The notes under the pieces: model-generated
The model's database searches: none
What the model was told of the DNA's origin: nothing
The model's input: the letters and a program-made list of their open reading frames with translations, nothing else
Source: an uncultured Collinsella sp.
GTDB lineage: Bacteria; Actinomycetota; Coriobacteriia; Coriobacteriales; Coriobacteriaceae
Assembly: GCA_900550825.1 (NCBI GenBank)
Contig: URTZ01000065.1
Location: 1-9,657 of the forward strand
DNA length: 9,657 nucleotides
Direction: 5' to 3'
In this document: in pieces, positions 1 through 6,186 of the stretch
Numbering within the stretch: position 1 is the stretch's first letter
How the letters are laid out: each line of letters begins with the position of its first letter
Position numbers and translations under genes: made by a program

Positions 1-423
1 GTCCACGTGTTCGTAAGTGAGCGCCACCCGCTTGCCCGCCGCCCGCAGCTGTCCCTTGCCGACCTTACGCCCTATACGCGCTACAGCTTTGAGCAGGGAA
101 CCTCAAACTCCTTCTATTACGCCGAGGAGCCGTTTAGCTACATCCCCTGCGATCGCAACATTCGAGTCTCTGACCGCGGCACGCTCACCAACCTGCTGAT
201 CACCTCGAACGGCTACACGCTCTCCACCGGCGTGCTCTCAAACGAAATGCAATGGGGCATGGCATCGATTCCGCTGGCAGATGCCCCGACGATGCACGTA
301 GGCTATATCATGCACGATGAACGCAAGCCCTCTCCCCTTTTACAGCAATACCTCGACGAGCTCGACCGCATCATCCAAGAAAACCAGCCATCAGAGGACG
401 GGGTAGATATGGTAGATTGCTAG
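1..423 (+). CDS. LysR-type transcriptional regulator, C-terminal part (5' end outside window)
   Basis: The frame is open from the first base and ends with TAG at 421-423, so only the last 140 residues are present. The segment begins with a VFVSERHPLA stretch, typical of the start of the second half of a LysR effector (substrate-binding) domain. It continues through a middle part (TNLLITSNGYTLSTG) and a long C-terminal helix ending in LDELDRIIQE. The N-terminal winged helix-turn-helix that binds DNA lies upstream of the window. LysR regulators are usually cytoplasmic tetramers that sense a small molecule, but the ligand cannot be told from this fragment. The next gene, rnhA, has its own promoter-like element, so the two need not be co-transcribed. 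The family assignment is fairly firm; the specific role is unknown. Confidence 0.75.
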   Translation, partial: VHVFVSERHPLARRPQLSLADLTPYTRYSFEQGTSNSFYYAEEPFSYIPCDRNIRVSDRGTLTNLLITSNGYTLSTGVLSNEMQWGMASIPLADAPTMHVGYIMHDERKPSPLLQQYLDELDRIIQENQPSEDGVDMVDC

Positions 424-442
424 CCCTCGGCGAACGCGGCGC

Positions 443-448
443 TACAAT
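443..448 (+). promoter_or_regulatory. Candidate -10 element for rnhA (TACAAT)
   Basis: TACAAT lies 38 nt before the GTG start of rnhA. TTGCTA at 417-422 is a possible -35 box, but the 20-nt spacer is longer than ideal. Similar TAnnnT hexamers sit 33-41 nt before several other genes in this window (1009, 2587, 5052, and 8680 on the minus strand), which supports the reading. It is a motif match only. Confidence 0.4.
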
Positions 449-486
449 GGTCACTCACACGAAACGTACCCAACGAAAGGAACCAT

Positions 487-972
487 GTGAAGGTCATCAT
501 CTATACCGACGGCTCGGCCCGATCAAATCCGGGACGCGGCGGCTACGGCGCCGTGCTCAAATACACCAACCCCGCCGGCAAGACCTTCACCTCTGAGCTT
601 TCGCGCGGCTACGCCAAGACCACCAACAACCGCATGGAGCTCATGGCCGTTATCGTGGCACTCGAGGCGCTCAACCGCCCCTGCGACGTCGAAGTCCATT
701 CCGATTCGCAGTACGTCGTTAACGCCTTCAACAAGCACTGGATTGACGGATGGAAAAAACGCGGCTGGAAGACCGCCAACAAGCAGCCCGTCAAGAACCG
801 CGATCTGTGGGAGCGCCTACTCACCGCAAAGAGCAAGCACAAGGTTGAGTTCATCTGGGTTAAGGGTCACGCCGGCCATGAGCTCAACGAGCGCTGCGAC
901 GAGCTCGCCACCACGGCGGCCGACGGCAGCAACCTCGATATCGACACCGGCTTTAACGAGAGCGACCTGTAA
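487..972 (+). CDS. rnhA: Ribonuclease HI
   Basis: A 161-residue cytoplasmic endonuclease that cuts the RNA strand of RNA-DNA hybrids (R-loops, Okazaki primers, misincorporated ribonucleotides). All four acidic metal-binding residues are visible: D8 in YTDGS, E51 in RMEL, D73 in HSDSQYV and D138 in RCDELA. The catalytic histidine is H128 in KGHAGH, and the basic helix region (WKKRGWKT, about 89-96) that grips the hybrid is present. Length matches bacterial RNase HI (about 155 residues) plus a roughly 18-residue acidic tail. The start is GTG at 487, with AAAGGA at 476-481 as ribosome binding site. An ATG at 485 overlaps it but is followed at once by TGA, so it cannot be the start. The gene stands alone between a LysR gene and an oxidoreductase gene. 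Confidence 0.96.
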   Translation: MKVIIYTDGSARSNPGRGGYGAVLKYTNPAGKTFTSELSRGYAKTTNNRMELMAVIVALEALNRPCDVEVHSDSQYVVNAFNKHWIDGWKKRGWKTANKQPVKNRDLWERLLTAKSKHKVEFIWVKGHAGHELNERCDELATTAADGSNLDIDTGFNESDL

Positions 973-1008
973 CGGCGTTTTCGTACGCTATTTCCTGCCC
1001 CTTCGCGC

Positions 1009-1014
1009 TACACT
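1009..1014 (+). promoter_or_regulatory. Candidate -10 element for the oxidoreductase-acylphosphatase pair (TACACT)
   Basis: TACACT in the context GCGCTACACT lies 33 nt before the ATG at 1048. It resembles the GCGCTACAAT context before rnhA. No good -35 hexamer is visible, so confidence is modest. Confidence 0.35.
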
Positions 1015-1047
1015 CATCCTGTAAACCGAACGGCACGAGGGGGATAC

Positions 1048-2154
1048 ATGCTGCGTATAGCGACCATCGGCACATCCATGATTACCGACGACTTTATCCA
1101 GGTCGTCAACGCCAACGACCAAGCCGCGTTTGTGGGCACGCTCTCGCGCGATGCAGATCGCGGCGCCGCCTTCACCGCCAAGCACGGTGGCGAGCGTAAC
1201 TTCACCGCGCTTGACGAGCTTGCGTCCGCTGCCGACGTCGATGCCGTCTACATCGGCAGCCCTAACGCACTTCACTACGAGCAGGCCCTTGCCTGCATCG
1301 CCGGTGGCAAGCACGTCATCGTCGAGAAGCCCTTCTGCGCCACCGAGGCGCAGGCGCTGGAAGTCTTCCGCGCTGCCGAGGCAGCAGGTGTCGTGGCCCT
1401 CGAGGCCATGCGTCCCCTCCACGATCCCGCCTTCCACGCCATCGAGGACGCCCTGGGTGAGATCGCCCCCATCCGCCGCGCCTCATTGCGCTTTGGAAAA
1501 TATTCCTCGCGCTACAACGAGATTCTCGCGGGACGCGCCACCAATATCTTCGACTGCAATATGGCCTCGGGTTCCCTCATGGATATTGGCGTCTACACCG
1601 TCGAGCCCATGGTCGAGATTTTCGGCATGCCCTCCGGCCTTACGAGCATGACCACCCTGCTCGATCCCACCACGCGACAGCTCACGCACGGCCCCATCGA
1701 CGGCTGCGGTTCCATCCTCGCCAGCTACGGCGGTGGCCGTATCTCCGTCGAGCTCGCGCACTCCAAAATTACGAATGACCTGCTGCCCTCGCAGATCGAA
1801 GGCGAGCGTGGCACTATCCAGATCGACCATCTGTCCACGCCCCGCAACGTCCGCATCGACTATCGCGGCGACGTCGTACGCGGCTCGGCGACCGAGGCGC
1901 CGCGCGAACAGGGCGACAACGGCCGCGTGCTCGACCTGCCCAAATCGAGCAACACTATGGAATACGAACTCACAGACTTTATCACCGCCATCGGCGGCAT
2001 CGATAACGTTAAGGAAGAGATTTGGGAGACCCCGGCGGGACGCCACGAGCTTGGCCACTACCGCGATGTCACACTCGTCTCACTACGCATCATGGATGCC
2101 GTGCGCCAGCAGGCCGGCATTACCTTCCCGGCCGACGCAGGCAAGCAGGCATAG
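1048..2154 (+). CDS. Gfo/Idh/MocA family NAD(P)-dependent oxidoreductase
   Basis: A 368-residue soluble oxidoreductase with an N-terminal Rossmann domain (about 1-120) and a C-terminal alpha/beta substrate domain. The dinucleotide turn near residues 4-12 (IATIGTSMI) is a divergent version of the usual GxGxxG. AVYIGSPNALHYEQA (67-80) is the typical second Rossmann segment. EKPF at 93-96 is the family signature, with K94 the likely active-site lysine. GSLMDIGVYTVEP (175-187) is the conserved C-domain motif. Family members oxidise or reduce sugars, inositols or related polyols, or biliverdin; the substrate cannot be read from the sequence. The start is ATG at 1048 after GAGGGGG (1037-1043). The acylphosphatase gene follows 2 nt after the stop, so the two are almost certainly one transcript. 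The family call is firm; the exact function is unassigned. Confidence 0.9.
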   Translation: MLRIATIGTSMITDDFIQVVNANDQAAFVGTLSRDADRGAAFTAKHGGERNFTALDELASAADVDAVYIGSPNALHYEQALACIAGGKHVIVEKPFCATEAQALEVFRAAEAAGVVALEAMRPLHDPAFHAIEDALGEIAPIRRASLRFGKYSSRYNEILAGRATNIFDCNMASGSLMDIGVYTVEPMVEIFGMPSGLTSMTTLLDPTTRQLTHGPIDGCGSILASYGGGRISVELAHSKITNDLLPSQIEGERGTIQIDHLSTPRNVRIDYRGDVVRGSATEAPREQGDNGRVLDLPKSSNTMEYELTDFITAIGGIDNVKEEIWETPAGRHELGHYRDVTLVSLRIMDAVRQQAGITFPADAGKQA

Positions 2155-2156
2155 CG

Positions 2157-2567
2157 ATGGGCCTCTTCGATACGTTCTTCTCCAGCGTCACCGGCGGCAG
2201 TCGAGAGCCTCAAAAACCATCAAACGTCGAGCTCGAGCTGCGCCGCAGGCTTACTGTGCTCGCAAGCGACGAGGCCACTCAAGACACTCCCCTGCGCTAT
2301 TTCCTGCGCTGGGCGGGGCAAGTCCAAGGCGTTGGTTTTCGCTTTACCAACACCAACCTCGCGCAGGCACGCTCCCTCACCGGCTGGGTGCGTAACATGG
2401 AAGACGGCTCAGTCGAGATGGAGATACAGGGAGCTCCGGCAAACATCCTATCTCATCTCGAGGCGCTTCATGCCTCCTACGAGCGCATGGGAACGCGTTT
2501 TCGCCTCATAGACGCTCAGGCCCGAGCCCCACTTGCCAATGAAGACGGTTTCAGTCCTCATTATTAG
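2157..2567 (+). CDS. Acylphosphatase with N-terminal extension
   Basis: Predicted to hydrolyse acyl phosphates such as acetyl phosphate to carboxylate and phosphate. The acylphosphatase domain covers about residues 47-120 of 136. It contains the hallmark GQVQGVGFR (54-62), with phosphate-binding R62, and GWVRN (76-80), with catalytic N80. The remaining GSVEMEIQG fits the family fold. Typical acylphosphatases are 90-100 residues. This one has a roughly 45-residue N-terminal extension beginning MGLFDTFFSS and then a charged helix (NVELELRRRL). I chose ATG 2157 because it follows the oxidoreductase stop by 2 nt, suggesting translational coupling; the ribosome binding site is weak (AGG at 2147-2149). 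An upstream in-frame extension would lie wholly inside the previous gene and is unlikely. The enzyme family is clear; the role of the extension and the link to the oxidoreductase are unknown. Confidence 0.88.
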   Translation: MGLFDTFFSSVTGGSREPQKPSNVELELRRRLTVLASDEATQDTPLRYFLRWAGQVQGVGFRFTNTNLAQARSLTGWVRNMEDGSVEMEIQGAPANILSHLEALHASYERMGTRFRLIDAQARAPLANEDGFSPHY

Positions 2568-2592
2568 TATTGTGTGCTAAATACGGTATCAT
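2561..2592 (+). promoter_or_regulatory. Candidate perR promoter and operator region
   Basis: TATCAT at 2587-2592 is a plausible -10 element 36 nt before perR. A 17-nt spacer puts a weak -35 (TTAGTA) at 2564-2569, over the acylphosphatase stop codon. An AT-rich imperfect dyad, TTATTAG (2561-2567) and CTAAATA (2577-2583), spans the -35 region, where autorepression would act. Its 9-nt spacing does not match the classic 7-1-7 PerR box, so operator function is only a guess. Confidence 0.3.
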
Positions 2593-2628
2593 TTACCTAC
2601 GACCGTTGATAGAAAAGAGGCGAGGCGC

Positions 2629-3009
2629 ATGGCGGTGCAAAGAAGGAATACCAGGCAGCGAAAGCTGGTTCTTGACGCCGTGCGCCAAAGTTATAACCAT
2701 CCCACCGCCGACGAAATCTACAACGCCGTGCGCGCGCAGGATGACAAAATCAGCCGCGGTACGGTCTACCGCAATCTCAATCTCTTGGCCGACGCCGGCG
2801 AGATCCTCTCCATCAAGACGCCGGGCGGCAGCCGCTTCGATCGCACGATCGAGCCGCATGCGCATATCATCTGCACCTCGTGCAGCCGCGTCATCGACGT
2901 ACCGCTCCCCTTCGATGCCCAGCTCGACGCCAAAGCGTCCGAGCAAATCGGCTGGCACGTCACGTCGCACTACACCATCTTCGAGGGTCTCTGCCCCGAC
3001 TGCCGGTAG
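2629..3009 (+). CDS. perR: PerR/Fur-family peroxide-responsive transcriptional regulator
   Basis: A 126-residue Fur-superfamily metalloregulator: N-terminal winged helix (about 1-65, with recognition region RGTVYRNLNLL) and C-terminal dimerisation/metal domain. Every residue expected for the PerR regulatory metal site is visible by comparison with Bacillus PerR: H24 (NHPTADEIY), D71 (RFD), H77 and H79 (PHAH), and D90 (VID). The structural zinc site is formed by C82-x2-C85 and C122-x2-C125. PerR proteins repress peroxide-defence genes and are inactivated by iron-catalysed histidine oxidation. The RFD aspartate favours PerR over Fur or Zur. The start ATG 2629 follows AGAGG (2616-2620) and a closer GAGG (2622-2625). 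It has its own promoter-like element and ends before an inverted-repeat element, so it is probably monocistronic. No target gene such as rubrerythrin or catalase is in this window. Confidence 0.88.
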   Translation: MAVQRRNTRQRKLVLDAVRQSYNHPTADEIYNAVRAQDDKISRGTVYRNLNLLADAGEILSIKTPGGSRFDRTIEPHAHIICTSCSRVIDVPLPFDAQLDAKASEQIGWHVTSHYTIFEGLCPDCR

Positions 3010-3012
3010 ATG

Positions 3013-3083
3013 TTCGGGACATGCCTTAAAATCCACCTTTCCGCGCTTTGCAGCAAACAGTACATTTCTAGGCATGTCCCGAA
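3013..3083. repeat. Inverted-repeat element 1 (14-bp arms, GGGACAT core)
   Basis: Perfect 14-bp arms TTCGGGACATGCCT (3013-3026) and AGGCATGTCCCGAA (3070-3083) flank a 43-nt centre. The centre contains a small inner palindrome, TTTGCAGCAAA. The element fills nearly all the gap between the convergent perR and HAD phosphatase genes and ends 3 nt from the HAD stop codon. There is no T-run after the stem, so a classic intrinsic terminator is not supported, although a transcription-blocking role between convergent genes is possible. The CGGGACAT/ATGTCCCG core recurs in the element at 9304-9387. Confidence 0.7.
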
Positions 3084-3086
3084 AAC

Positions 3087-3884
3087 CTACTCGGCGAGCA
3101 GGCGGTGCAGTTCTTCTTCGACCGTGTGCACGTAACGGACGCGATCGTTGATACCGCGCATGGTGGGGTTGCAGCTCTCCATCAGATAGGGATGGCCCAC
3201 GACGTTGAGCATGTCGCGATCGTTCTCATTGTCGCCAAATGCCATCATCTCATCGGGCGAAATCCCCAGGACACGACCGTAATCGACAAGCGCGGAGCCC
3301 TTGCCCGAACCGAAACCGATAAGGTCCGTCCATGCGGTTCCTGACGTCATCACATCGACACGGTCGCCAAAGAGGCGCTCGAAATACTCCCGGGCCGCCG
3401 GATAATCCACCTCGGGCGTCTGGAAGCCAATCTTAATGACATCCTCGTCGATGTCCTCGGGACGGTCGACCACCGCCACATCGCAGTGGACCACATAGCG
3501 CAAATGGTCGACGAACGCATCGTTGCCGCTCATGGTGTAGATGTGCCCCTCACACGAAAGGGTCATGTCGGTATGGGGATACGCAACCACGGTATTCGCG
3601 ATAACCATAGCAAGGCTACGCTCCATGGAACGCTTGACGACGGCACGCCCCTCGCTCATCACCAGGGTTCCGTTTTCGCATACATAGGCGAGCTCATCGG
3701 CCACCGGGGCAAACAGGTAGCGCAAGCTCGCATATTGACGGCCACTCGCCGGCATAAACACGATACCACGACGATGCAGCTCATCGATAAGCTCAAAGGC
3801 CTCGGAACGCAGCTCGCGCTCCCCCGGATGCAGCAACGTGCCGTCCAAATCGCATGCAATCAGTTTGATTCCCTCAAGACCCAT
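3087..3884 (-). CDS. Cof-type HAD-superfamily phosphatase
   Basis: A 265-residue cytoplasmic HAD hydrolase of the Cof/YbiV class, which dephosphorylates sugar phosphates, nucleotides or cofactors such as FMN or PLP. The four HAD motifs are present in order. Motif I is DLDGT (D12 nucleophile, D14). Motif II is S47 in MPASGRQ. Motif III is K195 in GSGKGSAL. Motif IV is GDNENDRDML (D218, D222). A large cap domain (about 80-190) sits between II and III, and CENGT (69-73) is typical of Cof proteins. The start ATG at 3882-3884 is preceded by GGGGGAAG. An in-frame upstream extension to 3959 exists but would run through a stem-loop and lacks a comparable ribosome binding site. The gene is 83 nt downstream of the UreE-like gene on the same strand and may be the last gene of that transcript. 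The substrate cannot be inferred. Confidence 0.9.
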   Translation of the reverse strand: MGLEGIKLIACDLDGTLLHPGERELRSEAFELIDELHRRGIVFMPASGRQYASLRYLFAPVADELAYVCENGTLVMSEGRAVVKRSMERSLAMVIANTVVAYPHTDMTLSCEGHIYTMSGNDAFVDHLRYVVHCDVAVVDRPEDIDEDVIKIGFQTPEVDYPAAREYFERLFGDRVDVMTSGTAWTDLIGFGSGKGSALVDYGRVLGISPDEMMAFGDNENDRDMLNVVGHPYLMESCNPTMRGINDRVRYVHTVEEELHRLLAE

Positions 3885-3912
3885 ATGCTTCCCCCAAAGC
3901 CTCATATCAACA

Positions 3913-3955
3913 GCAAGACGGACCTTGATCGGTCGCCCCTCAAAGCCCGTCTTGC
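3913..3955 (-). other. Stem-loop in the leader of the HAD phosphatase gene
   Basis: Perfect 9-bp arms GCAAGACGG (3913-3921) and CCGTCTTGC (3947-3955) enclose 25 nt that can form a further GACC/GGTC hairpin (3921-3924 with 3931-3934). It lies between the UreE-like stop (3968) and the HAD start (3884). There is no T-run, so it is not an obvious terminator. It could adjust expression between the genes or stabilise RNA. Confidence 0.45.
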
Positions 3956-3967
3956 GCATACGCGCGC

Positions 3968-4546
3968 TTAGCCGCGCGCCTTTTTTACGATGGTAAAGTC
4001 GGGAGCCATGCTCACGACGACCTCCGCCGCACTCGACGCAAAGCGCCGGTCCGCATCGAGTTCACGGGTAACCAGCGAGAGCCGAACACCCTCGACACCC
4101 CGGAGCATGCGGCCCAAAACAGGCTGCACCGGCGTATACATGCGCACAGTATGCTCGTCCGAGTCGCCCCGGAAGAGCGGCGCATGCATGTTGCCGATCT
4201 CCCAGCACGAATGCGCGAGCGCAATCGGGTCCATGCGGTCAACTTCGACCAAATAAACCTCGGCGCTGCGCAAGCGCACGACAACCGCCACGGGCACCAT
4301 GCCCGAACGGTCAATGGCGAGCACGTCGCCGTCGGCAAGACGACCGCCGTCGGCAGTATCCAGCCGAACATCGACCGTGCGCCCCAGCTCCGTCACGCCC
4401 ACAAACGCGTATACATCAGCCTGGTCCCAATCGAGCAGCAGATCGTCAACTTCAAAGACGCCGCCCAACTTCCGGCGAAGCAGGAGTTCATAGGACGGAT
4501 CGTTGAGATTTCCCAAGCATGTCGTCGAAACCAAGCGTTCAGGCAT
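3968..4546 (-). CDS. UreE-like protein (putative nickel metallochaperone family), no urease nearby
   Basis: A 192-residue soluble protein that I assign to the UreE family from its domain pattern. The N-terminal half resembles UreE_N (LLLDWDQADVYAFVGVTELG, then GGRLADGDVLAIDR at 67-80). The C-terminal half resembles UreE_C: a VEVDRMDPIALAHSCWEIG stretch leading to GNMHAPLF (118-125) and a VLGRMLRGVEGV helix (143-154). H121 in GNMH aligns with the conserved dimer-interface nickel-binding histidine in the GNRH motif of UreE. The second HxH of many UreEs is replaced by a TPVQPVL segment, and there is no His-rich tail. UreE normally delivers nickel to urease, but no ure gene is in view. The start ATG is 3 nt after the slyD stop, with GAGGG as ribosome binding site, so the two are co-transcribed. 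The alternative is a UreE-fold protein with a different partner. Confidence 0.65.
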   Translation of the reverse strand: MPERLVSTTCLGNLNDPSYELLLRRKLGGVFEVDDLLLDWDQADVYAFVGVTELGRTVDVRLDTADGGRLADGDVLAIDRSGMVPVAVVVRLRSAEVYLVEVDRMDPIALAHSCWEIGNMHAPLFRGDSDEHTVRMYTPVQPVLGRMLRGVEGVRLSLVTRELDADRRFASSAAEVVVSMAPDFTIVKKARG

Positions 4547-4549
4547 ACT

Positions 4550-4978
4550 CTAACCCTCGACCTCGACGAGCTCGATATCAAAGTTGAGGTCCTTACCGGC
4601 CAGCTCGTGGTTGGCGTCGAGCGTCACGGCCTCGGGCGTTACATCGATGACCACGGCGGGGACGGGCATACCGCTCGGCGTGGACAAGAAGAGCTTCATG
4701 CCCTTCTCAATCTGCTCGATGTTGGGAACCTGTTCGGCCGGGAAGGTCAGAACCATCTCGGGATTGTGCTCGCCGTAGGCATCGGCAGCAGGAATGTGCA
4801 CGGTCTTCTTCTCACCCACCTGCATGTCGACAACAGCGGCGTCGAAGCCCTTGATCATCTGGCCGGCGCCGCAGGTGAACTCCAGCGGCTCACCGCGATC
4901 GTAGGAGCTATCGAACTGCGTGCCGTCGTCGAGCGTGCCGCGATAATGAGTCTTGACCTTCTTGCCCTGGTTGGACAT
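4550..4978 (-). CDS. slyD: SlyD-type FKBP peptidyl-prolyl cis-trans isomerase
   Basis: A 142-residue cytoplasmic prolyl isomerase and chaperone. The FKBP core is split by an insert-in-flap domain. The first core segment (about 5-68) has HYRGTLDDGTQFDSS, EPLEFTCGAGQMIKGFDAAV and the conserved MQVGEKKTV. The AYGEHNPEMV segment (68-76) enters the flap insert. DANHELAGKDLNFDIEL (121-137) is the SlyD signature closing the core. In Escherichia coli, SlyD also binds nickel through a Cys/His-rich tail and helps hydrogenase assembly; that tail is absent here. The start ATG 4976-4978 follows a strong GGAGG; a slightly longer frame starting at 5011 lacks such a signal. The UreE-like gene follows 3 nt after the stop. 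The gene is divergent from the M19 dipeptidase gene. Confidence 0.93.
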   Translation of the reverse strand: MSNQGKKVKTHYRGTLDDGTQFDSSYDRGEPLEFTCGAGQMIKGFDAAVVDMQVGEKKTVHIPAADAYGEHNPEMVLTFPAEQVPNIEQIEKGMKLFLSTPSGMPVPAVVIDVTPEAVTLDANHELAGKDLNFDIELVEVEG

Positions 4979-5036
4979 GGAAACCTCCGTGATAAGGGCG
5001 GCGCACAACACGGGCCGCCATGAACATATGGCGCTA

Positions 5037-5057
5037 ACTATACCCTAGTCATACAAT
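5037..5057. promoter_or_regulatory. Back-to-back candidate promoters for slyD (-) and the M19 dipeptidase gene (+)
   Basis: The 120-nt divergent gap carries TATAGT on the minus strand (5042-5037), 58 nt before slyD. It also carries TACAAT on the plus strand (5052-5057), 41 nt before the dipeptidase ATG. The two -10-like hexamers are only 9 nt apart, so opposing polymerases would compete. No convincing -35 hexamers are seen. Confidence 0.4.
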
Positions 5058-5098
5058 TTGAAGACAGTTTGCAAAGAAACGCTGCAACCGGAGGAACC

Positions 5099-6112
5099 AT
5101 GGCATATCCCGTATTTGACCTACACTGCGACACCGCCGACCGAATCGGCTGGGCCACGCTCGATCTCGACCTACGCTTTACCGCCGGCACCGACGGTTAT
5201 TTCCCCGGCGACGAAACGCATCCGCAAGATTTCGACCTCATCGAGGGCAACGCCTGCGCCATCTCGCTCGCAAAGATCGGCAACACGCCGTGGGCACAGT
5301 GCTTCGCCACGTTTGTCCCCGACGAGATTCCCACCGCCCACGCCGCGCGCTTCCAGGCGCAAATCATGGCGCATATGAGCGGCCAGGCAATGCTCAACCA
5401 CGACCGCATGGTCAACGTACGCAGCGCCGCAGACATTCGCCCCGCGCTCAAGGACGGCAAGGTCGCTTGCATCCACAGCATCGAAAACGCCACGTTCTTT
5501 GCCGAGGACCCCGCGCTGATCGAAGTGCTCAAGAGCTTGGGCGTGCTTATGTCGTCACTCAGCTGGAATGCGCAGGGGCCGCTCGCGAGCGGCCACGACA
5601 CCCACGCCGGCCTCACCGGCGCCGGCATCGAGGCACTTACGCAGATGGAGCACGCCGGCATGGTACTCGACGTCTCCCACCTCAACGATGAGTGCTTTGA
5701 CGAGGTTGTCGCCCACGCCACGCGTCCCTTCGTCGCCAGCCACTCCAACTCCCATGCGGTTTGCGGCGTCAAACGCAACCTTACCGACGACCAGTTCCGC
5801 ACCATTCGCGACATGGGCGGTATCGTCGGCCTCAACTACTGCAGCGAGTTCCTTTCCAACGACGCAACCGACAAGACCGCCGCAGACGTCACCTTCGACC
5901 AGCTAGCGGCACATATCGAGCACTGGCTCGACCTGGGCGGCGAGGACGTCATCGCACTCGGCGGCGACTGGGACGGTGCCACGGTGCCCGCTTTCCTCTC
6001 CGATGCCAGCAAGATGCCCGAGTTCCAGAACATGCTTTCCAAGCATTTTGGCAAGACCGTGATGCAAAAGCTCTGCAGCGACAACGCGCTTGCCTTCTTT
6101 GAGCGTTATTAA
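5099..6112 (+). CDS. M19-family dipeptidase (membrane dipeptidase/renal dipeptidase homologue)
   Basis: A 337-residue TIM-barrel dinuclear zinc peptidase predicted to cleave dipeptides, including those with D-residues. Zinc ligands are readable: H9 and D11 in DLHCD, bridging E129 in HSIEN, H194 in DVSHLND and H215 in ASHSNSH. GGDWDG (288-293) supplies the conserved acidic residue near the substrate. SSLSWNAQGPLASG is typical of the family. There is no signal peptide or membrane anchor, so it is probably cytoplasmic, as is usual for bacterial members. The start ATG 5099 follows GGAGGA (5090-5095) at good spacing; a longer frame from 5069 has no ribosome binding site. It is probably followed in the same transcript by the YgjP-like gene 74 nt downstream, a second peptidase-like gene. 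Likely role: peptide or cell-wall dipeptide use. Confidence 0.93.
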   Translation: MAYPVFDLHCDTADRIGWATLDLDLRFTAGTDGYFPGDETHPQDFDLIEGNACAISLAKIGNTPWAQCFATFVPDEIPTAHAARFQAQIMAHMSGQAMLNHDRMVNVRSAADIRPALKDGKVACIHSIENATFFAEDPALIEVLKSLGVLMSSLSWNAQGPLASGHDTHAGLTGAGIEALTQMEHAGMVLDVSHLNDECFDEVVAHATRPFVASHSNSHAVCGVKRNLTDDQFRTIRDMGGIVGLNYCSEFLSNDATDKTAADVTFDQLAAHIEHWLDLGGEDVIALGGDWDGATVPAFLSDASKMPEFQNMLSKHFGKTVMQKLCSDNALAFFERY

Positions 6113-6130
6113 TTTCACATCCCTTGAGCA

Positions 6131-6162
6131 GGTCGGCATGCCGAACGGTTGACATGCCGGCC
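6131..6162 (+). other. Intergenic stem-loop between the two peptidase genes
   Basis: GGTCGGCATG (6131-6140) pairs with CATGCCGGCC (6153-6162), 10 bp with one G-T wobble, around a 12-nt loop. The 5' part also contains a perfect 12-bp palindrome TCGGCATGCCGA (6133-6144). No T-run follows, so it is not a clear terminator. It may mark a processing or attenuation point. GACATGCC is shared with inverted-repeat element 1. Confidence 0.4.
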
Positions 6163-6186
6163 CGTCCCCAATCTGAAGGACCGCTT

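Noticed and set aside
3961..3985. Terminator-like GCGCGC-TTAGCC-GCGCGC followed by TTTTTT on the plus strand
   Set aside because: It is formed by the last codons of the minus-strand UreE-like gene (Lys-Lys-Ala-Arg-Gly-stop), and no plus-strand gene precedes it.
4151..5023. Plus-strand open frame of 290 codons antisense to slyD and the UreE-like gene
   Set aside because: Opposite strand carries clear SlyD motifs and a UreE-like domain with good ribosome binding sites; the antisense protein has no recognisable features.
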